Assembly (NCBI RefSeq): GCF_014842255.1 | Contig: NZ_JACYVH010000002.1 | Coordinates: 1-64,000, forward strand | DNA length: 64,000 bases | Source of the DNA: Frigoribacterium sp. CFBP 13712 | GTDB taxonomy: Bacteria; Actinomycetota; Actinomycetes; Actinomycetales; Microbacteriaceae | Direction: 5' to 3' | Notes under the pieces: model-generated | The model's input: the letters and a program-made list of their open reading frames with translations, nothing else | Database searches by the model: none | What the model was told of the DNA's origin: nothing | Shown: positions 8,332-16,407 of the stretch, piece after piece | Layout: each line of letters begins with the position of its first letter | Position numbering within the stretch: position 1 is the first letter of the stretch | Program-made: the position numbers and the translations under genes

Positions 8332-9186
8332 CTACAAATTTTCGTTGTCATCAGGAGCCCTAGACGAGTCCCTAACTCTCATTGTGGTCTTAGCAGACGA
8401 CTCCATATCGAGGAGATCAGCATGATCCGCGTCTCTGGCGTCTATCTCTGCCATGCGCTCGTCGAAATCTGCAGTGTCTCGTGCGTCTCTCGCGTCGCCA
8501 TCACGTGTCACCACGCTGAGCGGTCCCTGCATGCCCTCACTCCACTTGGACACGGTTCGTTGTATCTCGCGGAGGGCCTTGGCGGCATCGTGAACCGACC
8601 GAACCTCAACCCAGCGGCGAGTCTTATAGATCGCCCAGTCAAGAACAATGGGCGTTGACAGTCCAGTGCTCGACCCGTCGGCACGTCTGACGCCCTCGTA
8701 GGTCACCACACCTTCGTGCCTATCTGCAAGGCCGGTCTCTCTGCGCGCCAGGCCGTTGTCCCACAAAGTTCGCCACTCTTGGCCAGGAGCCAACACAGGG
8801 ATGACCAGGGGCACAGCCACGTCTTCCTCCTGGTCCTGCCCGCCACCCCGTGTTCGTCTGGGCCAAGGACTGAGATCGATGTGGATGTTTGTTGCGGCCG
8901 TCTGTCCGAAGTTCTTGATAACGAGGTCAATAAGAACCTGCGCCGCTGCGCTGGGCTCCGTGTACATGACGACATACGGCTGTGATCTAGCGACTTCGAG
9001 ATCAGAAGTCTGCTTGCGGGCGGTCTTAGCCTCTCCGACTTGCTGGCGCGCGAAGAGCAGGGCTACAACAGCAGCGACGAACGTCAGAGCAGTCGCCGTC
9101 GCACCTATCCAGTCCGTCAACGACGGATTGCTGTCGATAGCCGCTAGCAACTCGCGGAACATGAAATGAATCTCGAAGCCTGTCAT
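8332..9186 (-). CDS. one-TM membrane protein, island-flanking family (copy 2)
   Basis: 284 residues. An N-terminal helix (DWIGATATALTFVAAVVALLFA, about 25-46) is followed by a helical linker QQVGEAKTARKQ and a soluble domain with SQPYVVMYTEPS and DLVIKNFGQTAATNI, matching the protein at 3249-3959 in order and wording. The C-terminal third is charged and probably helical or disordered (DARDARDTADFDERMAEIDARDADHADLLD). The gene is convergent with the CBASS operon. Function unknown; the homologous pair surrounding the CBASS genes is notable. Confidence 0.7.
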   Translation of the reverse strand: MTGFEIHFMFRELLAAIDSNPSLTDWIGATATALTFVAAVVALLFARQQVGEAKTARKQTSDLEVARSQPYVVMYTEPSAAAQVLIDLVIKNFGQTAATNIHIDLSPWPRRTRGGGQDQEEDVAVPLVIPVLAPGQEWRTLWDNGLARRETGLADRHEGVVTYEGVRRADGSSTGLSTPIVLDWAIYKTRRWVEVRSVHDAAKALREIQRTVSKWSEGMQGPLSVVTRDGDARDARDTADFDERMAEIDARDADHADLLDMESSAKTTMRVRDSSRAPDDNENL

Positions 9187-9463
9187 ACGTAGAGCTTGCT
9201 GGAATCAAATCGGCTGCGTCAATGTACCGGCCCATCTCAGGACAAGGCCTTCGAGGAAAGGTTGCGACCCGCTGCGGGGTCCAAAAGAGTCGTAGCGCTC
9301 TCAAATGGAAGCAGCTTCGCGGCCCTGCGTGGCCCTGGCGGGCCGTTGTTTTGCCGTGATGCCTTCGGCAGCTAGGTCGCTGCGCTCCCTCGTAGCAACC
9401 TCTGGGCTCTGTTCAAGTGGCTACGCCACCGGTTGGGACTGCTGTCCATTGAGTTGACTCGTC

Positions 9464-9982
9464 TTGCTTGGGTTTTTCAAGCCGCGTGAGCGGCTTGCGG
9501 TTGCGTTCGGTCCTCCCGCCGCCCGGGTCGACGTCCCTCACAGCGACATCGAGATCGACGAGCTGTTCAGCGGATACCTGCGGGCGTACGAGTCGGCTTG
9601 GCGGGCATTTCCCGATGCGCTGCCGCTCCTTCGGAGCCTTTGCGCGTCCGGTCACCGCATCGGATTGCTGACGAACGGGACGGAGGTTCAGCAGATGGCG
9701 AAGCTCCGGCGGACGGGTCTATTCGACGCCTTCGACGTCGTCTGCACGTCGGAGCGCAGCGGCTTCGCGAAGCCCGAGGCGAGGGCCTTCGCGGTTTTCA
9801 CCTCTGAACTGGGGGTCGAGCCGGCGGCGTGCCTCTTCGTCGGCGACGACCCGATGAAGGACGCCGACGGGGCGAGGGCAGCGGGGATGTAGACGCTTCT
9901 GATCGACGACCACCGGCGCCGCGGGCTCCTGATCGGTGAGCTCGTCGCGTCCTCGATCGCAGCATCCGAGGGGGCCCGATAG
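9464..9982 (+). pseudogene. HAD-superfamily hydrolase remnant, truncated at the island edge
   Basis: From about 9497 the translation matches the second half of a HAD phosphatase: EIDELFSGYLRAYESAWRAFPDALP, LLTNGT (motif II region), GFAKPEARAF (Lys motif III) and FVGDD (motif IV). The N-terminal part with the DxDxT nucleophile is missing, replaced by island-type sequence. A TAG at 9890-9892 interrupts the normal ending; the same frame continues with TLLIDD and stops at 9980-9982. The gene is doubly dead: 5' truncation plus a nonsense codon. The truncation point is my right boundary for the accessory island. Confidence 0.75.
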
Positions 9983-10075
9983 GGAATGCACTGCGGACGC
10001 GAAGCATCGGACAGAGCTGTACGGCTCTCGAACACGCCGGGTACCGTGTGGTCCTGACCGTCGAGAGGAAACCGC

Positions 10076-10231
10076 ATGTCTTCGTCGCGTCCGTCCCGCA
10101 GGAGCCGGCTCACGGTCCTGTCTCTCCGAGCTGCAGCGGCCGTCGGCACGGTCGTCGATGTCGTGCTGAACCTCTGGGGGCCCGGGCGGGTGCACGGTAG
10201 TGCCACCCCGCCGCGGCGGGGGTCACGATGA
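10076..10231 (+). pseudogene. 5' fragment of a duplicated lipoprotein gene
   Basis: Starting at ATG 10076, the first ~22 codons (SRPSRRSRLTVLSLRAAAA) and the ~60 bp upstream (GTACCGTGTGG, CGTCGAGAGGAA) match the start and leader of the intact lipoprotein gene at 17369-17959. The match then ends and the frame runs into unrelated sequence, stopping at 10229-10231. It is a broken extra copy of the signal-peptide region lying directly ahead of another partial copy at 10228. Confidence 0.65.
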
Positions 10232-10848
10232 ACGGCCGCGATCCCGTGGGCCTCACGTTCCGGATAGCATCCGCGGCTGCCGTGGCGGCCGTCGTGGCGG
10301 GGCTCTTGGCCGCGTGCACTACGAGCGACATCGACGCAGGGGCGAGCTCCTCGCCGACGAGCACTGCTTCTGCTTCTGTGTCTGCAGGCGGTTCCGAGGT
10401 TCCCGCGGACGCGTCGGAAGAGGATCTGGGCGAGCTGCCTCGCGAAGACATCTCCGACTGGGCGGCCAACGCGCTCCCGGCACCCGGTGCAGCAGAGCGG
10501 CTGGTGAATCAGAGCGGCTGGCTCAGCGACGGCACCTCGTCTCAGCTGACCGTGTCCGCACCCGAGGAGCCCGCTGGGCGATACGCGGTCGATGTGGCGT
10601 GCCTGGGCAGCGGGACGATCACGGTCCGCCTCCAGGAACCCGAGGACCCCGCGGCTCCCGGCTCCCCGGATGCGACATGCACGGACGAGACGATCAGCTT
10701 CGAATACGACAGCAGCCCGGACGCACCGCGTGTCAGTCTCGGCCTCTCCGGTGCCCCGACCGTCTACTCCCGTCGAGGACTGACCGGGCCCGCGCCTCCT
10801 CGGCCACGAGACCCGTATCGCACCGGGTCGCCGCTGACGCCGATCTAG
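10228..10848 (+). CDS. lipoprotein, damaged paralogue of the protein at 17369-17959
   Basis: 206 residues with a signal peptide and lipobox (LLAACTTSD). The central domain (DISDWAA to GLSG, about 75-180) is nearly identical to the lipoprotein at 17369-17959. The C-terminus is not: after PTVY a 14-bp segment present in the other copy (17930-17943) is missing, which shifts the frame so that the last ~30 residues (RRGLTGPAPPRPRD...) are a read-through tail containing a CGCGCCTCCTC motif. It may still be exported, but it looks like a decaying duplicate. Function unknown. Confidence 0.6.
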   Translation: MNGRDPVGLTFRIASAAAVAAVVAGLLAACTTSDIDAGASSSPTSTASASVSAGGSEVPADASEEDLGELPREDISDWAANALPAPGAAERLVNQSGWLSDGTSSQLTVSAPEEPAGRYAVDVACLGSGTITVRLQEPEDPAAPGSPDATCTDETISFEYDSSPDAPRVSLGLSGAPTVYSRRGLTGPAPPRPRDPYRTGSPLTPI

Positions 10849-11048
10849 TCGCGGAGAGGCGATCCCACGACGGTGAAGCGGTGACCCCCGAAGGTGCCGT
10901 CGAGCAGGGGACGGGCTCTGGCGATGGCGTCCTGCACCTGGGAGAGGGCGAGGGAGGCCCGGTGCGCCTCCGCCGAGTCCCAGAGCTCGACGAGTTCGTC
11001 GCGCTTCCCGGGTGCGGCCCCGAGAGTGCCCACGTTCACGAAGGTCAT
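10845..11048 (-). CDS. antibiotic-biosynthesis-monooxygenase-like protein with internal deletion
   Basis: 67 residues, almost identical to the 100-residue ABM-fold protein at 20708-21010 at both ends (MTFVNVGTLGAAPGKRDELV and FGGHRFTVVGSPL), but lacking 33 internal residues between GKRDELV and ELWDSAEAH. The gap is a multiple of three, so the frame is kept, yet most of the first half of the ABM ferredoxin-like fold is gone. It is probably non-functional, part of the decayed duplicate block 10.0-11.2 kb. Confidence 0.5.
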   Translation of the reverse strand: MTFVNVGTLGAAPGKRDELVELWDSAEAHRASLALSQVQDAIARARPLLDGTFGGHRFTVVGSPLRD

Positions 11049-11067
11049 GTCTCGACGCTATCGAAAC

Positions 11068-11213
11068 TCAGCCGGCGGCGATCTCGCGGAGCGTCGCCAG
11101 GTGGGCCGCCCACGCCGTGCGGCCCTCGGCCGTGAGCTTGAGCGAGGTCCGGGGTCTCTTGCCGACGAACCCCTTCTTGACGTGCACGAATCCGGCCGCC
11201 TCGAGCACGAGTA
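11068..11213 (-). pseudogene. 3' fragment of a duplicated winged-helix regulator gene
   Basis: The last ~45 codons (LEAAGF, VKKGFVGKRPRTSLKLTAEG, LATLREIAAG) match the regulator at 21031-21330. Upstream of about 11213 homology stops, so the N-terminal HTH half and the start codon are gone. Together with the shortened ABM gene at 10845-11048 it reproduces, in the same order and orientation, the intact pair at 20.7-21.3 kb. Confidence 0.7.
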
Positions 11214-11305
11214 GAAGGCGGGGACGGGGTCTAACGGAGCCGAGGAGGCCACCCGAAGGACCGCTCCGGACGATCGTCGGCCGGGCCGTCTGCGAGAGTG
11301 CTGGC

Positions 11306-11842
11306 ATGCTCTCTCCTCAGTCGCTGTCCGAAGGTGACCGTCGTCTCGTCGCAGCATGGGCTGCTGACTGCGCTGAGAGGGTCTTGCCTCTCTTCGAGGC
11401 CGAGGCTCCGAATGACGACCGACCACGGGACGGGATCGCTCGAGCGCGTGCGTTCTCGCGAGGTGAACTGGATGCAGCGCGAGAGATACGGCGCCGCTTC
11501 GTCGCGGGGCGGGCCGCGCAGTCAGCCAGGTCGCCGGCGGGGAAGGCCGCTGCGTGGTCCGCGGGGCAGGCAGCTGGCGTAGCGCACATGGGCGCTCACG
11601 CTCTCGGCGCAGCCGCCTATGCGGCGAAAGCGGCCGAGCTGGCATCGCCGAGCGGAGGTGAGACCGAGGTCCAGTGGCAAGTGCAGCACATGAGCCGCTC
11701 GGTCCGGACCGCACTCCGCACCCTGCCGCTTCTCGGGGAGGACTCGTCCGGCCCTCTCGGTCCGGGGCTCCTGGCTTCCGGTGTGCTCGGAGAGACGATC
11801 CACGCTCTGCAGCGCACCCTCACAGACATCGAGCAGAACTGA
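11306..11842 (+). CDS. Imm-5-like (putative immunity) protein
   Basis: 178 residues from ATG 11306. It begins with LSEGDRRLVAAWAADCAERVLPLFE, and later has RARAFSRGELDAARE, Ala-rich helices around VAHMGAHALGAAAYAAKAA, and a C-terminal WQVQHMSRSVRTALRTLPLL. This matches the helical Imm-5-like domain found in predicted bacterial immunity proteins. No toxin gene is adjacent, so it may be an orphan or a domain used elsewhere. Downstream is a hydrolase in the same direction after 90 bp. Confidence 0.65.
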   Translation: MLSPQSLSEGDRRLVAAWAADCAERVLPLFEAEAPNDDRPRDGIARARAFSRGELDAAREIRRRFVAGRAAQSARSPAGKAAAWSAGQAAGVAHMGAHALGAAAYAAKAAELASPSGGETEVQWQVQHMSRSVRTALRTLPLLGEDSSGPLGPGLLASGVLGETIHALQRTLTDIEQN

Positions 11843-11932
11843 GCTACCCCTGTAGTCCTCGTGGGCACGTACCGAAGGGGATCGTGCACCGAGCCGTCCC
11901 CGCTGTCGCCAGCTGGCTCTTAGTCTCGAGGC

Positions 11933-12499
11933 ATGAGCTCGTTCACCTGGCCGGGGTCGGCCCAGCAGGAGACCGCTCCGGTGGCCGTGATCCTTCCCGG
12001 CACGGGGTACACCGCTAAAGCGCCGTTGCTCTACTGGTCTGCTGTCCTGCTCTGTGAACAGGGGTGGCGTGTTCGGGCGGTCGAATGGGACGTGAATCCA
12101 CAGGCGGCGGACGAATCACAGGCTGACGTCGAGCGTGAGTTGCAGCAGGCCGGCGATGCAGCGGGTGGCCGTGTCGATCTCGTCGTCGCCAAGTCGTTCG
12201 GCACCCTCGGCCTGCCGTGGGCAGTGGCACACGCTGTTCCGGGCGTGTGGCTCACGCCGGTCCTGACCGAGGCGGTGATCTTCGACGCGTTGGTTCGGGC
12301 ATCGGCGGCCCATCTCGCCGTCGGAGGCAGTCGGGATCCACTGTGGTCACCTGCGATGCGCCTCAAGACAGATGCAGTCGTCCAGACGATGGAGGGTGCC
12401 GATCACAGCTTGCTCCTCGCCGACGACTGGCACGGCTCCCTGGATCTGCACAAGCAGCTCTACGAGGTCATCGCGGAGCATGCGAAGCGCGTCCGCTAG
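11933..12499 (+). CDS. alpha/beta-hydrolase-fold protein
   Basis: 188 residues with an alpha/beta-hydrolase layout: an oxyanion-side strand AVILPGTGYTAKAP, a nucleophile elbow AKSFGTLG (Ser in A-x-S-x-G instead of G-x-S-x-G), a candidate acid in GGSRDPLW, and His in EGADHSLL. It resembles small dienelactone-hydrolase-like or KANL3/Tex30-type hydrolases. Cytoplasmic, substrate unknown. Start at ATG 11933; upstream sequence is non-coding. Confidence 0.7.
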   Translation: MSSFTWPGSAQQETAPVAVILPGTGYTAKAPLLYWSAVLLCEQGWRVRAVEWDVNPQAADESQADVERELQQAGDAAGGRVDLVVAKSFGTLGLPWAVAHAVPGVWLTPVLTEAVIFDALVRASAAHLAVGGSRDPLWSPAMRLKTDAVVQTMEGADHSLLLADDWHGSLDLHKQLYEVIAEHAKRVR

Positions 12500-12590
12500 A
12501 GGATCGACGTCTCCTGCGCCCAGTCGCCCGATGGCCGAATCGTGCATCGGGCGTGCCACGAGGGCACGGTTGGCGCTGAGCCCTCGGCCC

Positions 12591-13175
12591 CTACCTCTGG
12601 ACGGCGCGAACGGTCTCTCGGACGGCGTCCTCGACGAGGGCTTGGCGCGCGTCCGCGTCGTCGTGTTCCGACTCGTGCACGAAGGCCACGGAACCGCGCC
12701 GAGCTCCGACGTAGTCCACGATCCCGTGCTCGATCTGCGTGCGGAGCGCCTGCTCGTAGCCGTGCCGCTCGTACGTGCCGGCGGCGTCGCCCGCGACGGC
12801 GACGAGGTGGACGGTGAGCCTGCCGAGATTGCGCCGTGTGCCGCTCTCGTCGATGCTGAAGGCCCAACCGTTGATGAACACGCGATCGATCCAGCCCTTC
12901 AACAGCGCCGGCATCGACCACCAGTAGACGGGGAACACCAGGACGAGGTGGTCGGCGGCATCGAGTCGAAGCTGCTCGCGGACGACGTCGGCGGGGGTCC
13001 CCCCGTCGCCGCGGTAGCAGGCCCGATCGGCGAGACCGAAGCGTGGGTCGAAGCCCTCAGCGGCGAGGTCGGCGACTGCGCCCTCGCCGGGTTGCAGTGC
13101 CTCGAGGATCTGCCGGGCGATGCCGGCGGTGAGGGAGGTCTGATCGGGGTGCGCGGTGACGATGAGGGTGTTCAC
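12591..13175 (-). CDS. NAD(P)H-dependent oxidoreductase, flavodoxin-2 fold (quinone-reductase-like)
   Basis: 194 residues. N-terminal TLIVTAHPDQTSLTAGIA is the FMN/FAD phosphate-binding loop of the NQO1/MdaB/KefF family; LVFPVYWWSMPALLKGWIDRVF is the family signature for quinone/flavin binding. Such enzymes pass two electrons from NAD(P)H to quinones or nitro compounds. Length is typical. It stands alone on the minus strand, back to back with the hydrolase gene and convergent with nothing regulatory that I can see. Confidence 0.85.
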   Translation of the reverse strand: MNTLIVTAHPDQTSLTAGIARQILEALQPGEGAVADLAAEGFDPRFGLADRACYRGDGGTPADVVREQLRLDAADHLVLVFPVYWWSMPALLKGWIDRVFINGWAFSIDESGTRRNLGRLTVHLVAVAGDAAGTYERHGYEQALRTQIEHGIVDYVGARRGSVAFVHESEHDDADARQALVEDAVRETVRAVQR

Positions 13176-13218
13176 GCACCCCAGTCAAGCGGACGCGGCT
13201 GGTCGCCCCGCCGCTCTG

Positions 13219-13986
13219 TCAGGGCAGCAGCAGCGACTCCAGTTCCCTTCGGTCGCCTCGGAAGGCGTTCATGTCGATGAACTGCTCATCACCGTCGTAT
13301 CCGTCGAGTCGCTCGCGCGCGGACCACTGCCAGAAGGTCCAGTCGCGGTCGTCGGAGAGATGCGGCGAGGTGGCGACGGAGCGGAACCAGATGGGGTTGT
13401 CGGGGTAGCTCCCGGCGAGGTACCGCTCGTACCAGTCGCGGGTGGCGTACAGCACGGCCGGTCGGCCGTAGTGCCGTTCGATGGCGAGCAGGAGCGGGTC
13501 GAGCACCTCCCGGACCGCGTCTGCCGGGGGAGGGGCGTCGCAGTACTCCGCGTAGCACTCGACGTCGACCACGACGGGAAGGTCGCCCCCGTTCCGGGAG
13601 ACGGTGGCGATGACGTTGGCTGCTTGATCGGTTCCCGGGCTGTCGACGCTGAGGAAGTGGTAGGCGCCGACGAGCAGGTCGGTGTCGTGTGCATCGGCCC
13701 AGTTGTCGTCGAATCGGGGGTCCTGGTAGCTCGAGCCCTCCGTGGCTTTGATCCACGCGAAGTCGATGTCCTCCTCCGCCAGGACATCCCAGTCGATCGT
13801 GCCCTGGTAGGCGGACACATCGACGCCCTGCACCGGGTACCGGAGGGCCGCCGTGCGGGTGGGCCAGAGCGTTCCCGTGACAAGGAGCGCGGAGACGACG
13901 AGCATGACGAGGGCGACCCCGGCGGCCGCGAGCAGGACGTGGCGCCGCCGACGCGGTCGAGGAAACGCGCGTGCTCTGGGTACCAT
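13219..13986 (-). CDS. GH25 lysozyme (muramidase), membrane-anchored or secreted
   Basis: 255 residues from the ATG complementary to 13984-13986. An Arg-rich N-terminus and a hydrophobic segment (about 16-38) act as signal anchor. The catalytic domain has the GH25 pattern: GVDVSAYQGTIDW (acidic residue at strand 1), FAWIKATEGSSYQD, GAYHFLS, PVVVDVECY (the catalytic acidic pair DxE) and a C-terminal WTFWQWS strand. These enzymes cut the MurNAc-GlcNAc bond of peptidoglycan. It is divergent from the cupin gene at 14066 with about 80 bp between the starts. Confidence 0.9.
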   Translation of the reverse strand: MVPRARAFPRPRRRRHVLLAAAGVALVMLVVSALLVTGTLWPTRTAALRYPVQGVDVSAYQGTIDWDVLAEEDIDFAWIKATEGSSYQDPRFDDNWADAHDTDLLVGAYHFLSVDSPGTDQAANVIATVSRNGGDLPVVVDVECYAEYCDAPPPADAVREVLDPLLLAIERHYGRPAVLYATRDWYERYLAGSYPDNPIWFRSVATSPHLSDDRDWTFWQWSARERLDGYDGDEQFIDMNAFRGDRRELESLLLP

Positions 13987-14065
13987 CCAGGTCCTCCAAT
14001 GCGGAGCCTCATTCGTTGTCGGATGCGACCTGCAGGTCATGCCACCCAGGAACCACGATGGTCTC

Positions 14066-14449
14066 ATGACCTATCTGCACGGGACCGACGTCGCTGCTGA
14101 GCTTCGTGAGGTTCGGGATCATTGGACGCCGCGGGTCGTCGGGCAGGTGAACGACCAGTACGTGAAGGTCGCCAAGCTGCTCGGTGAGCTGGTCTGGCAC
14201 GCCCACGATGCCGAGGACGAGATGTTCCTCGTCGTCTCGGGCCGCCTCCGGATCCAACTGCCTGACGACGAGGAGGTCGTACTCGGCCCGGGGCAGTTCC
14301 ACGTCGTCCCGCGAGGGGTGCAGCACAACCCGATCGCGGACGAAGAGGTCGAGATCGTCCTGATCGAGACGGTCACGACGGCCCACACCGGCGACGTCGT
14401 CGTCGAGGGCACGGTTCCGGTCGAGAGGCAGATCGGCGACTTCCGCTGA
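14066..14449 (+). CDS. cupin-domain protein (mannose-6-phosphate-isomerase-like)
   Basis: 127 residues forming one cupin barrel: metal-site motif HAHDAEDEMFLVVSGRLRIQ (motif 1) and GPGQFHVVPRGVQHNP (motif 2), with His, Glu and His ligands present. Small single cupins of this type bind a metal and often an organic acid or sugar; exact activity unknown. Start ATG 14066; an in-frame ATG at 14039 would add nine residues. Confidence 0.85.
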   Translation: MTYLHGTDVAAELREVRDHWTPRVVGQVNDQYVKVAKLLGELVWHAHDAEDEMFLVVSGRLRIQLPDDEEVVLGPGQFHVVPRGVQHNPIADEEVEIVLIETVTTAHTGDVVVEGTVPVERQIGDFR

Positions 14450-14537
14450 CCTCTGAGGCAGTGTGAACGGTGTGTCCGGTGGACGATCACGCAAAGGGCG
14501 GGCGTGAGTGGTGGGATCCGGGTGCGACGATGTGCGG

Positions 14538-14969
14538 GTGACTGATGCCATGGAACCCGCGCTCGTCCCGGAGCTGCTCGTCACCGATCTTGATCGAAGC
14601 ATCGCCTTCTGGTGCGACCTCTGCGGTTTCACCATCAGCTATGCGCGACCGGACGAGCTGTTCGCGTACATCGTCCTCGGCTCGGCGCACATCATGCTCG
14701 AGCAGATCGGAGTCGGCAGGAACTGGGTCACGGGCCCTCTGCAGCGCCCCTTGGGTCGCGGAGCGAACTTCCAGGTCACGGTTCTCGACAGTGGCGCCTT
14801 GGCCACCAGGCTCCACGACGCCGGTGTCGAGCTCTTCATGCAGCTGGAGACGAAGTGGTACCGCGTCGGGGAGGAGGAGGCCGGCGTGCAGCAGTTCCTG
14901 GTCCAGGATCCAGACGGCTACCTGATCAGGTTCCAGTCTTCGGCGGGGCGTCGACGGGTCGCCCGGTAG
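14538..14969 (+). CDS. VOC-superfamily protein, bleomycin-resistance-like
   Basis: About 143 residues from GTG 14538 (an ATG 12 nt further in is possible). Pattern of a VOC/glyoxalase fold with paired beta-alpha-beta-beta-beta units: VPELLVTDLDRSIAFWCDLCGF, AHIMLEQIG, then VQQFLVQDPDGYLIRFQ near the end. The sequence is closest in feel to bleomycin-binding (BLMT-type) proteins, which sequester the drug as dimers. It is co-directional with the upstream cupin gene at a distance of about 90 bp. Confidence 0.8.
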   Translation: MTDAMEPALVPELLVTDLDRSIAFWCDLCGFTISYARPDELFAYIVLGSAHIMLEQIGVGRNWVTGPLQRPLGRGANFQVTVLDSGALATRLHDAGVELFMQLETKWYRVGEEEAGVQQFLVQDPDGYLIRFQSSAGRRRVAR

Positions 14970-15046
14970 ACGATCGATCACCGGGAGGGTGCGACGACGG
15001 TGTGTCCGACTCGGCTGGTCCCTGGTGGCAGTCCGCCGGCCCTCAT

Positions 15047-15613
15047 CTAGGAGGCGAAGAGGCGGAGCGCGTCGTCGCTGAGGGGGCGGTCGGCGAAGAG
15101 GAGCCGTACCGCATCCGGGTCGGGGTTCCCCTCGTCCGGGCCGCGCCACACGAGCTCGAGGCCCGCCCGCTGGGCCGCACGACGCGATCCCTCGTTGTGC
15201 TCGAGGAGGGACGCGACCAGCGGCAGGTCGCGCCCCGTCGCGGACACCGCCTGTCGAGCCGCTGCGACGATCTCCTGCGCGTAGCCCCGGCCCCACGCCG
15301 ATGGAGCCAGCCGGTAGTAGATGTTCCAGGCGAGGCCCCCGCGGAGGCTGGGGCCGCCCATGCCGACCAGCGCGCCCGTCGCCGTGTCCCGCGCGACCCA
15401 TACATCGACGCCGTTGACCTCCCATCCAGCCAGGTACCGATCGACCAGTTCGCGTGTCTGGGACGGCTCGGTGTGGCGTGCGGACGGGAGGTGCCTCCAG
15501 ACCTCCGGGTCGGCGTGCAGGGCGTGGAGTTCCGGCAGATCTCGATCGGTCGGGCGGGAGAGCGTCAGACGCTCGGTCAGCGTCGCCTGGATCGGGTGGG
15601 TCATGTCCACCAT
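15047..15613 (-). CDS. GNAT-family N-acetyltransferase (RimJ/RimL-like)
   Basis: 188 residues with GNAT_3 character: LTERLTLSRPTDRDLPELHALHADPEVW at the start and an acetyl-CoA site WGRGYAQEIVAAA, followed by NEGSRRAAQRAGLELV. Members modify N-termini or small amines. It is convergent with the VOC gene; about 78 bp separate the stops. Start at 15613 (MVDMTH); a second Met at 15604 is also plausible. Confidence 0.85.
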   Translation of the reverse strand: MVDMTHPIQATLTERLTLSRPTDRDLPELHALHADPEVWRHLPSARHTEPSQTRELVDRYLAGWEVNGVDVWVARDTATGALVGMGGPSLRGGLAWNIYYRLAPSAWGRGYAQEIVAAARQAVSATGRDLPLVASLLEHNEGSRRAAQRAGLELVWRGPDEGNPDPDAVRLLFADRPLSDDALRLFAS

Positions 15614-15971
15614 TCTCCCGTGCGTCGTCGATCAGGAGTCAGTCGCCGCAGATCCGACGATCATCGAGGTCTGGCCGAAATGCGAGACGGGCGCACGCCA
15701 GGGTCGACAGCGCAAAGTGCATGCGTTGTAATAGATCTCGGTAAGCGCGCTGGTTACGCGCCAGGAATGGCCCGATTTCGGGATCGGCCATCCGCCCTCG
15801 ACCGGCTACCGCGGCGATTCTGATCCTCGTCGCGTCGGCCGTCTGTCGATGTCGAGGGCGGGGCCGGCTTCGCGCACCCCTGCGTGGCGGCCCCGCCTGA
15901 AAGCACAGAGACCCTGATCTCCGTACCTTCGCACCACGACCGTGGCCGGGGGCTGGTGGTTCCATGGAACG
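15614..15971. other. intergenic region upstream of the YrhK-like gene
   Basis: About 358 bp without a supported gene. Open frames on both strands lack recognisable domains. The region is less uniformly G+C-rich in its first half (15640-15760) and includes a small inverted repeat around GCGCGCTGGTTACGCGCC. It probably contains the promoter of the downstream gene. Confidence 0.4.
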
Positions 15972-16268
15972 ATGGCACCCGACTCAGACTCCGACGGCCG
16001 GACCGTGAGCTTCTCCATCGGACCGGAGGAGATCGTGATCCGACACAAGTACGAAGTCGTGAGCATCGTCAACGACATCATGGTCGCGGCCTGGTTCGTG
16101 GTGGGCAGCATCCTCTTCTTCTCCGAGTCCACCACCATCACGGGTACGTGGCTTTTTCTGCTCGGCAGCATCCAGCTGATGATCCGACCCCTCATCAGAC
16201 TCGCTCGTCGCATCCATCTGCAGCGTTCCGGCAGCGGCGCACCCGGAGACAGCGGACAGGATTTCTGA
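15972..16268 (+). CDS. YrhK-domain membrane protein
   Basis: 98 residues from ATG 15972. The conserved YrhK core is clear: IGPEEIVIRHKYEVVSIVND, two membrane helices (MVAAWFVVGSILFFSE and TGTWLFLLGSIQLMI) and IRLARRIHLQR. YrhK-like proteins are small integral membrane proteins of unknown role; some are linked to stress regulons. The short hydrophilic C-terminus is variable. Confidence in family is high, in function nil. Confidence 0.85.
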   Translation: MAPDSDSDGRTVSFSIGPEEIVIRHKYEVVSIVNDIMVAAWFVVGSILFFSESTTITGTWLFLLGSIQLMIRPLIRLARRIHLQRSGSGAPGDSGQDF

Positions 16269-16407
16269 CCTGCGACGGTCTGACGCATCCGACGGCCTGG
16301 CGCCTCCGACGGTTCCACTCTGGACTCGAGGCCAGGTGCGCCCGGTGCCGTCCGGAGTGGTCGGCGCCGACGTCAGCCGATGACCGGGCGGTCTCTACGG
16401 TGGTTGC

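Noticed and set aside
9464-9500. Intrinsic terminator at the T-run plus hairpin near 9478-9497
   Set aside because: The T-run precedes the hairpin on the plus strand and becomes an A-run after it on the minus strand, so neither direction has the hairpin-then-U order.
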